DNA from: Streptomyces sp. NBC_01591
Lineage (GTDB): Bacteria; Actinomycetota; Actinomycetes; Streptomycetales; Streptomycetaceae
Length of the DNA: 64,000 nt
Direction: 5' to 3'
NCBI RefSeq assembly: GCF_035918155.1
Contig: NZ_CP109329.1
Span: 1 to 64,000 of the forward strand
This document shows positions 34,037-43,249 of the stretch, piece by piece; the stretch's first letter is position 1; each line of letters starts with the position of its first letter. The notes beneath the pieces were generated by a model that saw only the letters and a list, made by a program, of their open reading frames with translations, was not told where the DNA came from and ran no database searches. The position numbers and the translations under genes are program-made.

Positions 34037-35233
34037 ATGGCCGAGGACGCGACAGAGCCCGAGACCTTCCCCTATGTGCGCCGCTGCCCCTTTGCACCGC
34101 CCGAGCAGTACCGGGAGTTCCGCGAGCAGGGCGGCCCGGTCCGGGTGAGGACCGCGCCGGGCAACGAGACCTGGCTGGTCACCCGGTACGACCAGGTCAA
34201 GGCGATGCTCAACGACGGCGGTCTGAGTAACGACCGCGCCCACCCCGGCTACCCGTCGCCCATCCCAATCCCGCCAGAGTTCCGGTCCGGCGGCTCGCTG
34301 CTCGGCATGGATGCGCCACGGCACACCGCCTACCGCAAGCTGGTGGCGGGCGAGTTCACTCACCGCCGGGCGCAGGCGATGCGTCCGCGGATCCAGAAGG
34401 TCGTCGACCGGGCCATCGACGAGATGACCGCCAAGGGCCCGGTCGTCGACCTGCACGCGGAGCTCGGCATCAAGGTCACCATGTCGGTGATCACCGGCAT
34501 GCTCGGGATCTCCCTGAACGACCAGGAGTACCTGCACTCGCGGACCCGGGTGATGTTCGGCGGGGGCGCCTCGGCAGCCGAACGGCACGTGGCGGTCGCG
34601 GAATTGAACGCCTATTTCCTGGAGATCGTGCGGCGCAAGCACGAGCACCCGGAGGACGATCTGATCAGCCGGTTGATGGCGAAGTGGCCGAAGCCGGTCG
34701 ACTACGCCGAGGCCGCCAACATGACCCGGTTGCTGCTCAACGGCGGTCACGACAGCACCGCGAGCATGATCTCACTGGGCACACTGACTCTGCTGCGCCA
34801 CCCGGGGCAGCTGGATCTCTTGCGCAAGCAGCCCACGGTGGCGCCGCGGGCGGTGGAGGAGCTGCTGCGGTTTCTCAACGTCACCGACCTGACGACGGCG
34901 CGGGTGGCAGTGGAGGGGCTGGAGATCGGCGGGGTGGCGGTTAAGCCCGGCGAGGGCGTCTATCCGTCGACGGCTGCGGCCAACCGGGACGGGGCGGTCT
35001 TCGAGCGCCCCGACGAACTGGACATCACCCGCGGCACCCGCGACCACCTCGCCTTCGGCCATGGCCGCCACCTCTGTCTGGGCGCGGACATCGCCAGGGT
35101 TGAGCTGGAGCTCACCTGGACCACGCTTTTCCGCCGCCTGCCCGCTCTGCGCCTGGCGGTGCCGTTCGAGGAACTCGGCTACCGCCAGGGCGGGCTGGTC
35201 TTCGGGGTACGGGAGCTGCCCGTCACCTGGTGA
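34037..35233 (+). CDS. Cytochrome P450
   Basis: 398 residues, normal for bacterial class I P450s. I-helix motif LLLNGGHDSTASM supplies the oxygen-activating region, EELLR is the ExxR motif, and the heme loop AFGHGRHLCLG has ligand Cys347. ATG 34037 follows TCGAGGAG. It is likely to hydroxylate or epoxidise the polyketide, for example the reduced alkyl side chain. No ferredoxin gene is in the window, so electron partners are elsewhere. It is in a rightward operon with the following flavoenzymes. Confidence 0.93.
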   Translation: MAEDATEPETFPYVRRCPFAPPEQYREFREQGGPVRVRTAPGNETWLVTRYDQVKAMLNDGGLSNDRAHPGYPSPIPIPPEFRSGGSLLGMDAPRHTAYRKLVAGEFTHRRAQAMRPRIQKVVDRAIDEMTAKGPVVDLHAELGIKVTMSVITGMLGISLNDQEYLHSRTRVMFGGGASAAERHVAVAELNAYFLEIVRRKHEHPEDDLISRLMAKWPKPVDYAEAANMTRLLLNGGHDSTASMISLGTLTLLRHPGQLDLLRKQPTVAPRAVEELLRFLNVTDLTTARVAVEGLEIGGVAVKPGEGVYPSTAAANRDGAVFERPDELDITRGTRDHLAFGHGRHLCLGADIARVELELTWTTLFRRLPALRLAVPFEELGYRQGGLVFGVRELPVTW

Positions 35234-35283
35234 CGGGCCCCGCGCCGAGAGCCGTCCGCCGTCCCACACCAAGGAGACATCAC

Positions 35284-36390
35284 GTGATGCACGCATTCCC
35301 CGCCGGACGGCTGTCCGGCCAGGCCGACAAGCTCGCCTCGCTGGCCGCGGAGGGCGCCGAGGAGGCCGATCGCACCGGGGTCCTCTCCCCGGAACTGGTT
35401 GCCGCGCTGTCCGAGTCCGGCCTGCCGCGGCACTTCGTTCCGGCCCGCTGGGGCGGCTCCGACGGTACCTTTACGGAGCTGACCGCCGCTTTGGTGCCGT
35501 TGGGGCGCTCCTGTGCCTCCGTCGCCTGGGTCGGCTCCATGTTCGCCTACACCGCGCGCTTTGCCACCCATCTGCCGGTGCGGGCGCAGGAGGAGGTCTG
35601 GGCAGACGGCCCCGACCCGCTGTGGGTGCCGGGCCTGGTGCCGACCGGCCGCTCGCGCCGCGTCGAGGGCGGCTACCGGCTGACCGGCCGGTGGACCTAC
35701 GTGAGCGGTTCCGAGTTCGCCGACTGGGCGCTGCTGGCGGGCCCGCGGACCGGCCCGGACACCGCGCCACCGCTTTTCCACGCGGTGCCCCGCGCCGACT
35801 TCGCCGTGGAGCGCACCTGGGACGCGGTGGGCATGCGTGCCACCGGCAGCCACGCGGTGGTGCTGGACGAAGTGTTCGTCCCGGAGCACCGCACGGTGCC
35901 GCTGCCGGAGGTGCTGGGCGGGTCCAACCGGACGTCGGACAGCGTCCAGCACAACGTGCCGCTGCCCGCCGTAGGCGGCCTGACCTGTCTGGCCCCGGTG
36001 CTGGGCGCTGCCCGTAGCGCCCTGTCGGCCTGTGTGACCACGGTCGCCGGGAAGCGGGCGGGCGGCGGCAGCGCCACGCTGGACGTGGCGCTGACCGGGG
36101 CTGCGGCCGCGGTGGACGCCGCCGCTCTGCTGGTGGAGCGGCTGGCCACGGTCCTGGACGCCGGCGAGTCCCGGGTGCACGCGCTGCGCAACGCCCGCGA
36201 CGGCGCCTTCGCGGCCGGTCTGCTGCGCGAGGCGGTGGACGGCCTGATGCGGGCCGCAGGCACTGCCGCGCAGGACCGGGGCAGCGCGCTGCAGCGGAAT
36301 TGGCGGGACGTCACGGTCGCCACGTCCCATGCCGCCCTGCGGATGGATAAGGCCGCGTCGGCCTACGCCGACTCCCTGGCGAAGGACTGA
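35284..36390 (+). CDS. Acyl-CoA-dehydrogenase-like flavin monooxygenase
   Basis: About 368 residues. The sequence resembles the ActVA-ORF5/HpaH-type branch of the acyl-CoA dehydrogenase fold: SPELVAALSESGLPRHFVP at the start, then PVRAQEEVWADGPDPLWVPG, TGRWTYVSGSEFADWALL, and WDAVGMRATGSHAVVLDE. Such enzymes use free reduced flavin from a separate reductase to hydroxylate aromatic polyketides. The NADPH-dependent flavin reductase at 63365 could supply it. GTG 35284 (AAGGAG seven bases upstream) or ATG 35287 is the start. True acyl-CoA desaturation is less likely, because the substrate pocket residues for CoA are not evident. Confidence 0.8.
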   Translation: MMHAFPAGRLSGQADKLASLAAEGAEEADRTGVLSPELVAALSESGLPRHFVPARWGGSDGTFTELTAALVPLGRSCASVAWVGSMFAYTARFATHLPVRAQEEVWADGPDPLWVPGLVPTGRSRRVEGGYRLTGRWTYVSGSEFADWALLAGPRTGPDTAPPLFHAVPRADFAVERTWDAVGMRATGSHAVVLDEVFVPEHRTVPLPEVLGGSNRTSDSVQHNVPLPAVGGLTCLAPVLGAARSALSACVTTVAGKRAGGGSATLDVALTGAAAAVDAAALLVERLATVLDAGESRVHALRNARDGAFAAGLLREAVDGLMRAAGTAAQDRGSALQRNWRDVTVATSHAALRMDKAASAYADSLAKD

Positions 36391-36430
36391 GGCCCGAGTA
36401 CCGGGCGTCGAGGACGAGAAGGGAAGACGA

Positions 36431-37279
36431 ATGGACACAGGCGTCGCCCTGCCGAGCGTGGTGGAGATCGCCTCGGGCAGGGAACTGACCGGCTGGGCGC
36501 GCTCCGCCGAAGAGCTCGGCTTCTCCACCCTGTCGGTGGTGGACCGGCTGGTGTGGCCGGGCTACGAGTCGCTGACCGCGCTGGCCGCGGCGGCCGCAGT
36601 CACCGAACGGATCAGGCTGGCCACCCAGGTGCTGATCGCGGCGGCCCGCGCGGACGTCGGGGTACTCGCCAAGCAGGCCGCCTCGGTGCACCGGCTCTCC
36701 CATGGCCGCCTCTCGCTGGGCGTGGCGGCGGGCGTCCGCAGGGACGACTACGAGCTGACCGGCACCGGTTTCCACGACCGGGGCCGTCGGCTCGACGAGA
36801 CCCTGGCCACGCTGCGGCGGCTGTGGGAGGCGGGCAAGGTGGCGCCGGAGTCCGACGGCCCCACTCCCGAGATCCTGATCGGCGGCCGCAGCGAGGCCGC
36901 CCTGACCCGGATGGCCCGGTACGGGGACGGCACCGTCGTCGTCGGCCCGCCGCCGGCCTTCGCGCAGCGGGCCCGCCGGGCCCTGGAGGTGTGGGCCGAG
37001 CACGGCCGGGAGGGGCGGCCGCGCCTGATCGCCCAGACCTACTTCGCGCTGGGCGACGACGCCCGGGAGGCCGCCCGCGACCACGTCGGCAGCTACTACG
37101 CGTTCGCCGGCCCGCACGCCGGCCGGTTCGTCGACGCCACCCTGACGACGGAGCAGGCGGTGCGCGAAGCCGTGGAGGGCTACCGGAGGGCCGGTTGCGA
37201 CGAGTTGGTCCTCATCCCGTGCACGAGCCGGCCCGAGCAGCTCCAGCTGCTGGCGGCCGTGGTGAAGGAGGAATTGTGA
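36431..37279 (+). CDS. LLM-class flavin-dependent oxidoreductase
   Basis: 282 residues with a luciferase-like (F420 or FMN) TIM-barrel pattern: TGVALPSVVEIASGRELTG, FSTLSVVDRLVWPG, then ATQVLIAAARADVGVLAKQ and HGRLSLGVAAGVRRDDYELTG. It may reduce or oxygenate a quinone or side chain; the cofactor is not decided by sequence. It starts at ATG 36431 after GGGAAGA. Its stop overlaps the KS-alpha start by 4 bp, so it is translated with the minimal synthase. Confidence 0.85.
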   Translation: MDTGVALPSVVEIASGRELTGWARSAEELGFSTLSVVDRLVWPGYESLTALAAAAAVTERIRLATQVLIAAARADVGVLAKQAASVHRLSHGRLSLGVAAGVRRDDYELTGTGFHDRGRRLDETLATLRRLWEAGKVAPESDGPTPEILIGGRSEAALTRMARYGDGTVVVGPPPAFAQRARRALEVWAEHGREGRPRLIAQTYFALGDDAREAARDHVGSYYAFAGPHAGRFVDATLTTEQAVREAVEGYRRAGCDELVLIPCTSRPEQLQLLAAVVKEEL

Positions 37280-38544
37280 CGCGCAGGGCCGTCATCACCG
37301 GCATCGGAGTCGTGGCTCCGGGCGGGATCGGCAGGAAGCCGTTCTGGGATCTGGTAAGCAGCGGGACCACGGCCACCCGGACCATCACCCAGTTCGACGC
37401 GCGCGCCCACCGCTGCCGGGTGGCCGCCGAGTGCGACTTCGACCCACTGGCCCACGGTCTGACGCTGAAGGAGGCACGGCGCACCGACCGGGTCTCCCAG
37501 CTGGCCATGGTTGCCGCCCGGGAGGCCGTCGAGGACAGCGGGGTCGTGCTGGACGGCCGTCTCGCGGAGCGGACCGGCGTCGCGATCGGCAGTGCGGTGG
37601 GCGGTACCACCACCATGGAGCGCGAGTACGCAGTGCTCAGTGACTCCGGCAGGGACTGGGTGGTGGACCCGTCCTTCGCGGTGCCGCACCTCTACGACTA
37701 CTTCCTGCCCAGCTCGATCGCCGCCGAGGTCGCCCGGACCACCGGCGCACTGGGTCCGGCGACGATCGTCTCCACCGGCTGCACCTCCGGCATCGACTCC
37801 GTCGGATACGCTGCCGAACTGGTCCGGGACGGCGACGCCGATGTCATGATCACCGGGGCCACCGACGCCCCGCTCTCCCCCATCACCCTCACCTGCTTCG
37901 ACGTCATCAAGGCAACCTCCACCCAGAATGACGACCCGGCCTCCGCCTGCCGCCCCTTCGACCGCACCCGGAGCGGCTTGATCCTCGGCGAGGGCGCAGC
38001 GGTGCTGGTGGTGGAGGAGTACGAGCACGCCCGGCGGCGCGGGGCGCACGTGTACGCCGAGGTGGCCGGATACGCCAACCGCTGCAACGCCTTTCATATG
38101 ACGGGTCTGAAACCGGACGGCCGGGAGATGGCGGAGGCCATCGACCGCGCGATGGAGGAGGCGCGGGTCAGCCCCGGGGACGTCGACTATGTCAACGCGC
38201 ATGGTTCAGGCACCAAGCAGAACGACCGCCACGAGACGGCCGCGGTCAAACGCAGTCTGGGCGACCACGCCTATCGCACGCCGATGAGCGGCATCAAGGC
38301 GATGGTGGGCCACTCTCTGGGCGCGATCGGCTCCATCGAGATCGCTGCCTGCGCCCTGGCCATGGAGGAGGGGACGATCCTGCCCACCGCCAACCTGCAC
38401 GAGCCGGACCCCGAGTGCGACCTGGACTACGTGCCGCTGACGGCCCGTGAGGGCCGGCTGGACACCGTCCTGACCGTCGGCAGCGGCTTCGGCGGCTTCC
38501 AGAGCGCCATGATCCTCACCAACCCCGGGAAGGCCGCGGCATGA
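37276..38544 (+). CDS. Type II ketosynthase alpha (KS-alpha)
   Basis: 422 residues. The nucleophile is Cys169 in IVSTGCTSGID, with histidines in VNAHGSGTKQNDRH and MVGHSLGAIGS and the C-terminal GSGFGGFQSAM. It is the condensing half of the type II chain-extending heterodimer. GTG 37276 overlaps the upstream stop (GTGA), and its own stop overlaps the CLF start (ATGA), which secures equal synthesis. The aromatic nucleus is built here from malonyl units. The cognate ACP gene is not adjacent but 7.5 kb away on the other strand. Confidence 0.96.
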   Translation: MTRRAVITGIGVVAPGGIGRKPFWDLVSSGTTATRTITQFDARAHRCRVAAECDFDPLAHGLTLKEARRTDRVSQLAMVAAREAVEDSGVVLDGRLAERTGVAIGSAVGGTTTMEREYAVLSDSGRDWVVDPSFAVPHLYDYFLPSSIAAEVARTTGALGPATIVSTGCTSGIDSVGYAAELVRDGDADVMITGATDAPLSPITLTCFDVIKATSTQNDDPASACRPFDRTRSGLILGEGAAVLVVEEYEHARRRGAHVYAEVAGYANRCNAFHMTGLKPDGREMAEAIDRAMEEARVSPGDVDYVNAHGSGTKQNDRHETAAVKRSLGDHAYRTPMSGIKAMVGHSLGAIGSIEIAACALAMEEGTILPTANLHEPDPECDLDYVPLTAREGRLDTVLTVGSGFGGFQSAMILTNPGKAAA

Positions 38545-39803
38545 CGCTCGACACGGTGCGCGCGAGGACCGCGGCGGCCACGACAGGGGTGGGCGAGGTG
38601 GCGGTGACCGGTCTGGGCGTGGCCGCCCCCAACGGGGTGGGTGCCGAGCAGTACTGGCGGGCCACCCTGGACGGTGTCTCCGGGATCCGTCCGGTCAGCA
38701 CCTTCGCCGCCGACGGATATCCGGTGCGCCTCGCAGGGGAGATACCGGAGTGCGACGCGGAGAAGGACGTCGCCCGCCGGCTGGTGCCGCAGACCGACCG
38801 GATGACCCGGCTGGCACTGCTCGCCTCCGACGAAGCGCTCGGCGACGCGGGCCTGGACCCGGCCGCACTGGACGAGTACGCGATGGGTGTGGCGGTCTCC
38901 AGCACGACCGGCGGCCTGGAGTTCGGGCAGAGAGAGCTACAGGCGCTGTGGCGCGACGGCTGGGAGTCGGTCAGCGCCTACATGTCCTTCGCCTGGTACT
39001 ACGCGGTGAACACCGGCCAGATCTCCATCCGGCACGGGATGCGGGGTCCCGGCGGGGTCACTGTCTCCGAGCAGGCGAGTGGGCTGGACTCGCTGGCCTA
39101 CGCCCGCCGCCGGATCTGCAAGGGCACCGCCGTGATGACTGCGGGCGGCCTGGACTCACTGCAGTGCCCTTACGGGATGGCCATCCAGTCCACCGCGGCC
39201 GGGAACTCCCGCGCGGCGGACCCCGAGGTGGCGTACCGGCCGTTCGACGCGGAGGCGACCGGCTGGGTACCGGGTGAGGGCGGGGCGGTGCTGATGCTGG
39301 AGTCGCTGGCGGGCGCCCGGGAGCGGGGCGCACCCCGGATCTACGGCGTGCTGGCCGGCTATGGCGCTGCCTTCGACCCGGAGCCGGCTGATTCCGGCGG
39401 CAGCGGGCTGCGCCGGGCGGCCTCGACCGCGCTGGCCGACGCCGGGCTGGAGCCCGGGGACGTGGACGTGGTGTTCGCGGACGGGGCGGGCGTCCCGGCG
39501 GCGGACCGTGCCGAGGCGGAGGCGCTGGCCGTGCTCTTCGGCGAGCGGGGCGTGCCGGTGAGCGTGCCCAAGACCATGACCGGACGGCTGCTGTCCGGCG
39601 GGGCGGCGCTCGACGTGGTTGCCGCGCTGCTGTCGATCCGGGACGGTCTGGTCCCGGCCGCGGCGCATGCCCGCCCCGAGGCGCTGGACTCGCGGGTGGA
39701 TCTGGTGACCGGCAGGCCGCGTGCCCTGCGGGTGGACACCGCGCTGGTCCTGGCCCACGGCCACGGCGGGTTCGCCTCCGCGATGGTGCTGACCCGGCCC
39801 TGA
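38541..39803 (+). CDS. Type II chain length factor (KS-beta)
   Basis: 420 residues. The active cysteine is replaced by Gln178 in VTVSEQASGLDSL, the mark of a CLF. Together with KS-alpha it sets the number of elongation steps; the polyketide length cannot be read from sequence by eye. An N-terminal extension of about 20 residues (MTLDTVRARTAAAT) precedes the thiolase fold. The end VLAHGHGGFASAMVLT is normal. Confidence 0.95.
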   Translation: MTLDTVRARTAAATTGVGEVAVTGLGVAAPNGVGAEQYWRATLDGVSGIRPVSTFAADGYPVRLAGEIPECDAEKDVARRLVPQTDRMTRLALLASDEALGDAGLDPAALDEYAMGVAVSSTTGGLEFGQRELQALWRDGWESVSAYMSFAWYYAVNTGQISIRHGMRGPGGVTVSEQASGLDSLAYARRRICKGTAVMTAGGLDSLQCPYGMAIQSTAAGNSRAADPEVAYRPFDAEATGWVPGEGGAVLMLESLAGARERGAPRIYGVLAGYGAAFDPEPADSGGSGLRRAASTALADAGLEPGDVDVVFADGAGVPAADRAEAEALAVLFGERGVPVSVPKTMTGRLLSGGAALDVVAALLSIRDGLVPAAAHARPEALDSRVDLVTGRPRALRVDTALVLAHGHGGFASAMVLTRP

Positions 39804-39892
39804 GTCCACCGCCCTCCCCCGGGGCCGGGACGGACGCCGGTCTGCCCCGGTCCCGGGCCGTCGTGCCGCCCTCTGACCGGAAGAAGGAAGCC

Positions 39893-40816
39893 ATGACCAT
39901 CTCCTCACGCGCACCGGAGGCGGCCGCACTGACCGCGCTCGCCGAGGACGTCCACGCCTTCGTCCAGCCCGACGGCGGCTGGTGCCTGAACAACGCCGGT
40001 CTGGTGACCGGCGGCGGCCGCGGCGTGCTGATCGACACCGCCGCCACCCGGACCCGTGCCGAACGGCTGCGACGGGCGGTCGAGCGGGTCCTGCCCGGCG
40101 GCCCGGACCTGGTGGTGAACACCCACTTCCACGGCGACCACCACTTCGGCAACTGTCTCTTCGTCCCGGCGGCCACCGTGGTGGCTCAGCAGGACGTCCG
40201 CGAGCAGATCCTCCGGGCCGGCCTGGACCTTCAGCGAATCTGGCCCGGCGTCGGCTGGGGCGAGATCGAGCTGGTGGCGCCCACTTTGACCTTCCGCGAG
40301 TCGCTGACCCTGCACCTGGGCGAGCTGACGGTGGAGCTGCGGGACGTGGGCCCGGCGCACACCTCGCACGACGTGGTGGCCTGGGTCCCGGAGCGGGGCG
40401 TGCTCTTCACCGGGGACGTCGCCTGGTCGGGTGTCACCCCGTTCTGTCTGATGGGTTCGCTCGACGGCTCCCTCGCAGCCCTGGAGACCCTGCGCGCCTA
40501 CGGCGCCACCACAGTGGTGCCGGGGCACGGGCCGACGGGCGGGCCGGAGATCCTGGATGCCACCGAGGCCTACCTGCGGTGGCTCCAGGAGACCGCGTGT
40601 CAGGGGCACAAGGCGGGCCGGACCCCGCTGGAGGCGGCACGTGACGCCGAACTCGGGGAGTTCGCGAGGCTCTTGGACTCCGAGCGGCTGGTGGCCAACC
40701 TGCATCGGGCGTACGCGGAGCTGGACGGCGCCCCGGCCGGGGCGGAGCTGGACATCGTGGGGCCCTTCGGGGAGATGGCCGCCTATCACGGCGGCCTCCC
40801 GGATTGCCACGCCTGA
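39893..40816 (+). CDS. MBL-fold hydrolase, possible polyketide cyclase/thioesterase
   Basis: 307 residues with a complete metallo-beta-lactamase metal site: H78-F-H80-G-D82-H83 in NTHFHGDHHFGN, a later His in GPAHTSHDVVAW, Asp in FTGDVAWSG and His in VVPGHGPTGG. Such proteins occur in several aromatic polyketide clusters and may release or cyclise the ACP-bound chain. Other substrates are possible. ATG 39893 follows AGAAGGAAG. It is the last gene of the rightward operon starting at 33523. Confidence 0.8.
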   Translation: MTISSRAPEAAALTALAEDVHAFVQPDGGWCLNNAGLVTGGGRGVLIDTAATRTRAERLRRAVERVLPGGPDLVVNTHFHGDHHFGNCLFVPAATVVAQQDVREQILRAGLDLQRIWPGVGWGEIELVAPTLTFRESLTLHLGELTVELRDVGPAHTSHDVVAWVPERGVLFTGDVAWSGVTPFCLMGSLDGSLAALETLRAYGATTVVPGHGPTGGPEILDATEAYLRWLQETACQGHKAGRTPLEAARDAELGEFARLLDSERLVANLHRAYAELDGAPAGAELDIVGPFGEMAAYHGGLPDCHA

Positions 40817-40831
40817 CCGACCCCGGCGAGG

Positions 40832-41512
40832 TCAGGTCATGGCGCGCAGACGGACCGGTTCCAGGGCCTCGGCGGGGAAGAGGATGTCGGCCCGGCGCGC
40901 CTTGTTCACCGCGTCGATACGGGACACCGCGCCGAGCCGCCGGAAGATGTTCCGCAGGTGGCGCTTCACGCTCGCCTCGCTCAGCGCCAGGCTGGAGGCG
41001 ATCTGCCCGTTGGTCATCGCCATCGCCACCATCACCAGGATCTGGGTCTCCCTGCCGGTGAGCCGGGCCGGCTCCCGCTGATCGAACCGCTGCAGCGCCT
41101 CGCGCGGCAGAGAGACGGTCACTCTGTTCCCGTCCGCCGTCACCGAGCGGATGGCAGAGGCCAGTTCCTGCCGGGAAGTCCCCTGAAGCAGGTAGGCGGA
41201 GATTCCCGTCCGCACCATGCCCAGCACCCGCACCATCGGCACGTCCGCGCCGAGCACCACGATCCGGGTGGCCGGCGCCGCCTCCCGGATCCGTTCCACG
41301 GCCCCGGTCACATCGCCGTCGCCCCCCAGGTGGTGGACGACGGCCACATCGGGTCTCACCGCGACCAGCGCCGCCTCCATCTCCTCGCCGCACCCCGTCG
41401 AGCCGACGACTCTCATGTCCGTCTCCAGGGCGATGATCTTGCACAGGCCGTCAAGGAGAAGAGTGAAATCGCTCAACAGGAAAACCGATATCCCTTTCAG
41501 GTGATCTTCCAT
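40832..41512 (-). CDS. Atypical response regulator with LuxR-type HTH
   Basis: 226 residues from ATG 41512 after GAGGAAAAAG. The receiver-like domain (1-125) lacks the acidic pocket (LLSDF) and has His60 where the phosphoacceptor Asp should be (RPDVAVVHHLGG). It therefore is probably not phosphorylated and may respond to a ligand, such as the end product. The C-terminal HTH reads LTGRETQILVMVAMAMTNGQ, then SEASVKRHLRNIFRRLG. It is a candidate pathway-specific regulator. The longer frame from GTG 41698 is not convincing as protein. Confidence 0.85.
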   Translation of the reverse strand: MEDHLKGISVFLLSDFTLLLDGLCKIIALETDMRVVGSTGCGEEMEAALVAVRPDVAVVHHLGGDGDVTGAVERIREAAPATRIVVLGADVPMVRVLGMVRTGISAYLLQGTSRQELASAIRSVTADGNRVTVSLPREALQRFDQREPARLTGRETQILVMVAMAMTNGQIASSLALSEASVKRHLRNIFRRLGAVSRIDAVNKARRADILFPAEALEPVRLRAMT

Positions 41513-41708
41513 CTTTTTCCTCACATCGCGCTGCTTGCTGCTGCAAAGATGCTCGGCAGAACGATTCCTCCGCATCGGCCCGGGACGATTCTGCCAAGCG
41601 CGATCCGGCCGAACCAGGTCACACTTCTTCCGCTCTCGGGCATTCAGAATCTGCGGCTTCCGCCTATTGCCGGCCGGCGCGGCGACACCGGACGCCACGA
41701 TGCGACGC

Positions 41709-41743
41709 GGCCCGGCGAGTACTGGTGGTGCACTCGCCGGGCC
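41709..41743 (-). terminator. Hairpin downstream of the SnoaL-like gene
   Basis: GGCCCGGCGAGT (41709-41720) and its exact complement (41732-41743) enclose an 11-nt loop. It lies 25 bp beyond the stop of the minus-strand gene at 41769, the place of a transcription terminator. No U-tract, as common in actinobacteria. Confidence 0.6.
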
Positions 41744-41768
41744 CCGTCGCCTGTTGCGGCCCGCATCG

Positions 41769-42200
41769 TCAGGCGGGCGTGTCCTGTCGCACGACCCGCT
41801 CCTTGATCATCCAGGAGGCGCCGTCCGGCACCAGGACGTCCTCGCAGGTGGTGCTGGAGCGAAGCGCAGCACCACCTGCGGTGACCTGGAAGACCAGCGC
41901 GTAGCTGCGCACCCGCACCTCGTCGGCCTGTGGCCGGATCGCGGACATGCCCAGCCAGTGGCGCCGGGTGATGCCCTGAGCGGTCAGCTGTTCGACGGTG
42001 CGCGTCGCGCCCGCGACGATCTCGTCCCGCCCGCGCGCCGTCGCCGGAACGCCGCCGACCGTGAACGTGCCCTCGGGCGTGAAGCAGGACGCCCACTCCT
42101 CGATCCGGCCGTCGTCGAGCAGCTGCATGTGTGTTGCGTAGAACTGCTGGACGGACGCCTGGAGTTGCGCGTCGATCGCCGGCATTGCTTCCGTCGTCAT
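41769..42200 (-). CDS. SnoaL-like (NTF2-fold) protein
   Basis: 143 residues. The start AIDAQLQASVQQFYATHMQL, then EEWASCFTPEGTFTVGG and RDEIVAGATRTVEQL, fits the NTF2/SnoaL cone fold. Members act as polyketide cyclases, hydroxylases or dehydratases, or bind ligands. In this cluster it probably shapes a late ring or the pyran. ATG 42200. It is followed by a strong hairpin terminator and sits behind the SARP gene on the same strand. Confidence 0.8.
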   Translation of the reverse strand: MTTEAMPAIDAQLQASVQQFYATHMQLLDDGRIEEWASCFTPEGTFTVGGVPATARGRDEIVAGATRTVEQLTAQGITRRHWLGMSAIRPQADEVRVRSYALVFQVTAGGAALRSSTTCEDVLVPDGASWMIKERVVRQDTPA

Positions 42201-42259
42201 GGTGACCCGACACCCTTTCGTCGCCTCGCGCCCGGGGGCTCCCGGGGCACCAGGCTCAC

Positions 42260-43072
42260 TCAGACACTTAGTGGCTCGATCGAGGACGGCATAGGACGGG
42301 GCGGGCGGGCGTCCTCATCGCGCAGGACAGCATCCTGCAGGACGCGCCGCAGTTCGGCGGAGGGGCTGAGGCCGAGCTCCTCGGAGAGCACGCAGCGGGT
42401 GCGCTCATAGGCCTGGAGCGCGTCCCGCCGCCGGCCGACCCGGGCCAGACTGAAGATCAGCAGGCTGTGGTACCACTCGTTGTACGGGAACTCGACGACC
42501 AACACCCTCAGTTCCTCTATCAGCTGGTGCACACGGCCCAGCTGGAGGTCCGCCTCGATGCGGAGGTTGAGGGCCCACATCCGCTGCTCCTCCAGCGAGG
42601 CCAGGTACCCCTCCAGTACGGGGCCGACGCTGACGTTGGCCAGCGGCGCGCCCCGCCACAGGTCCAGCGCCTGCCGCAGCAGGACCGAGGCCTCCTCGGC
42701 CTGGCGTTCTGCCAGCAACTGCTGTGCGCGGGTGGTGAGCCGACGGAAGTGGAGCAGATCCGTCCGTTCCTCCGGGCAGTGCAGGACGTAGCCCGGGGCC
42801 CGGGTACGCAAGAGCTCCTTCCCGCTTACCGGCAGCCCCTGTTCGTCGACGATCCGGCGCAGCTGGTAGATGTACGTCTGCGCCGTGGTGCTGGCCGTGC
42901 GGGGCGGCTGGTCGCCCCAGAGTTCCTCGACGATGGTGGACAGCGGGACGACGTAATGTATCCGGACGACCAGCAGCGCCAGAGTTCTCAGTGTCCTCGG
43001 CGCGGTCGGGGTGCAGTGGTGGGCGCCGTTCAGGATTTCCAGCGGACCGAGCAGTTTGAAAGTCAGCATCAT
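42260..43072 (-). CDS. SARP-family transcriptional activator
   Basis: 270 residues, the classic short SARP size (ActII-ORF4/DnrI). An OmpR-type winged helix occupies about 10-95 (FKLLGPLEILNG, then STTAQTYIYQLRRIVDEQ), followed by the BTAD helical domain (about 100-250; RMWALNLRIEADLQLGR). ATG 43072 follows AGGAAGG. It most likely activates the cluster through 11-bp-spaced direct repeats such as those at 59639-59669. It is divergent from the acyltransferase gene at 43250. Confidence 0.93.
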   Translation of the reverse strand: MMLTFKLLGPLEILNGAHHCTPTAPRTLRTLALLVVRIHYVVPLSTIVEELWGDQPPRTASTTAQTYIYQLRRIVDEQGLPVSGKELLRTRAPGYVLHCPEERTDLLHFRRLTTRAQQLLAERQAEEASVLLRQALDLWRGAPLANVSVGPVLEGYLASLEEQRMWALNLRIEADLQLGRVHQLIEELRVLVVEFPYNEWYHSLLIFSLARVGRRRDALQAYERTRCVLSEELGLSPSAELRRVLQDAVLRDEDARPPRPMPSSIEPLSV

Positions 43073-43249
43073 GCGGCCTTCCTCATCCGGGTCCTGGGCC
43101 GCGTCGCATACAAGCAGCCGGTCCGGGGCAGCGCGTAGGGCGGGAGACGAAAGACCGGCCGCGGGTATCTTTCGATACCCCGTCATGTTTTCCGCGTCCC
43201 ACCGCCGGGTCTGGACGGATCCTCGAAACGTGCCCCTCATGCTCCGCGC

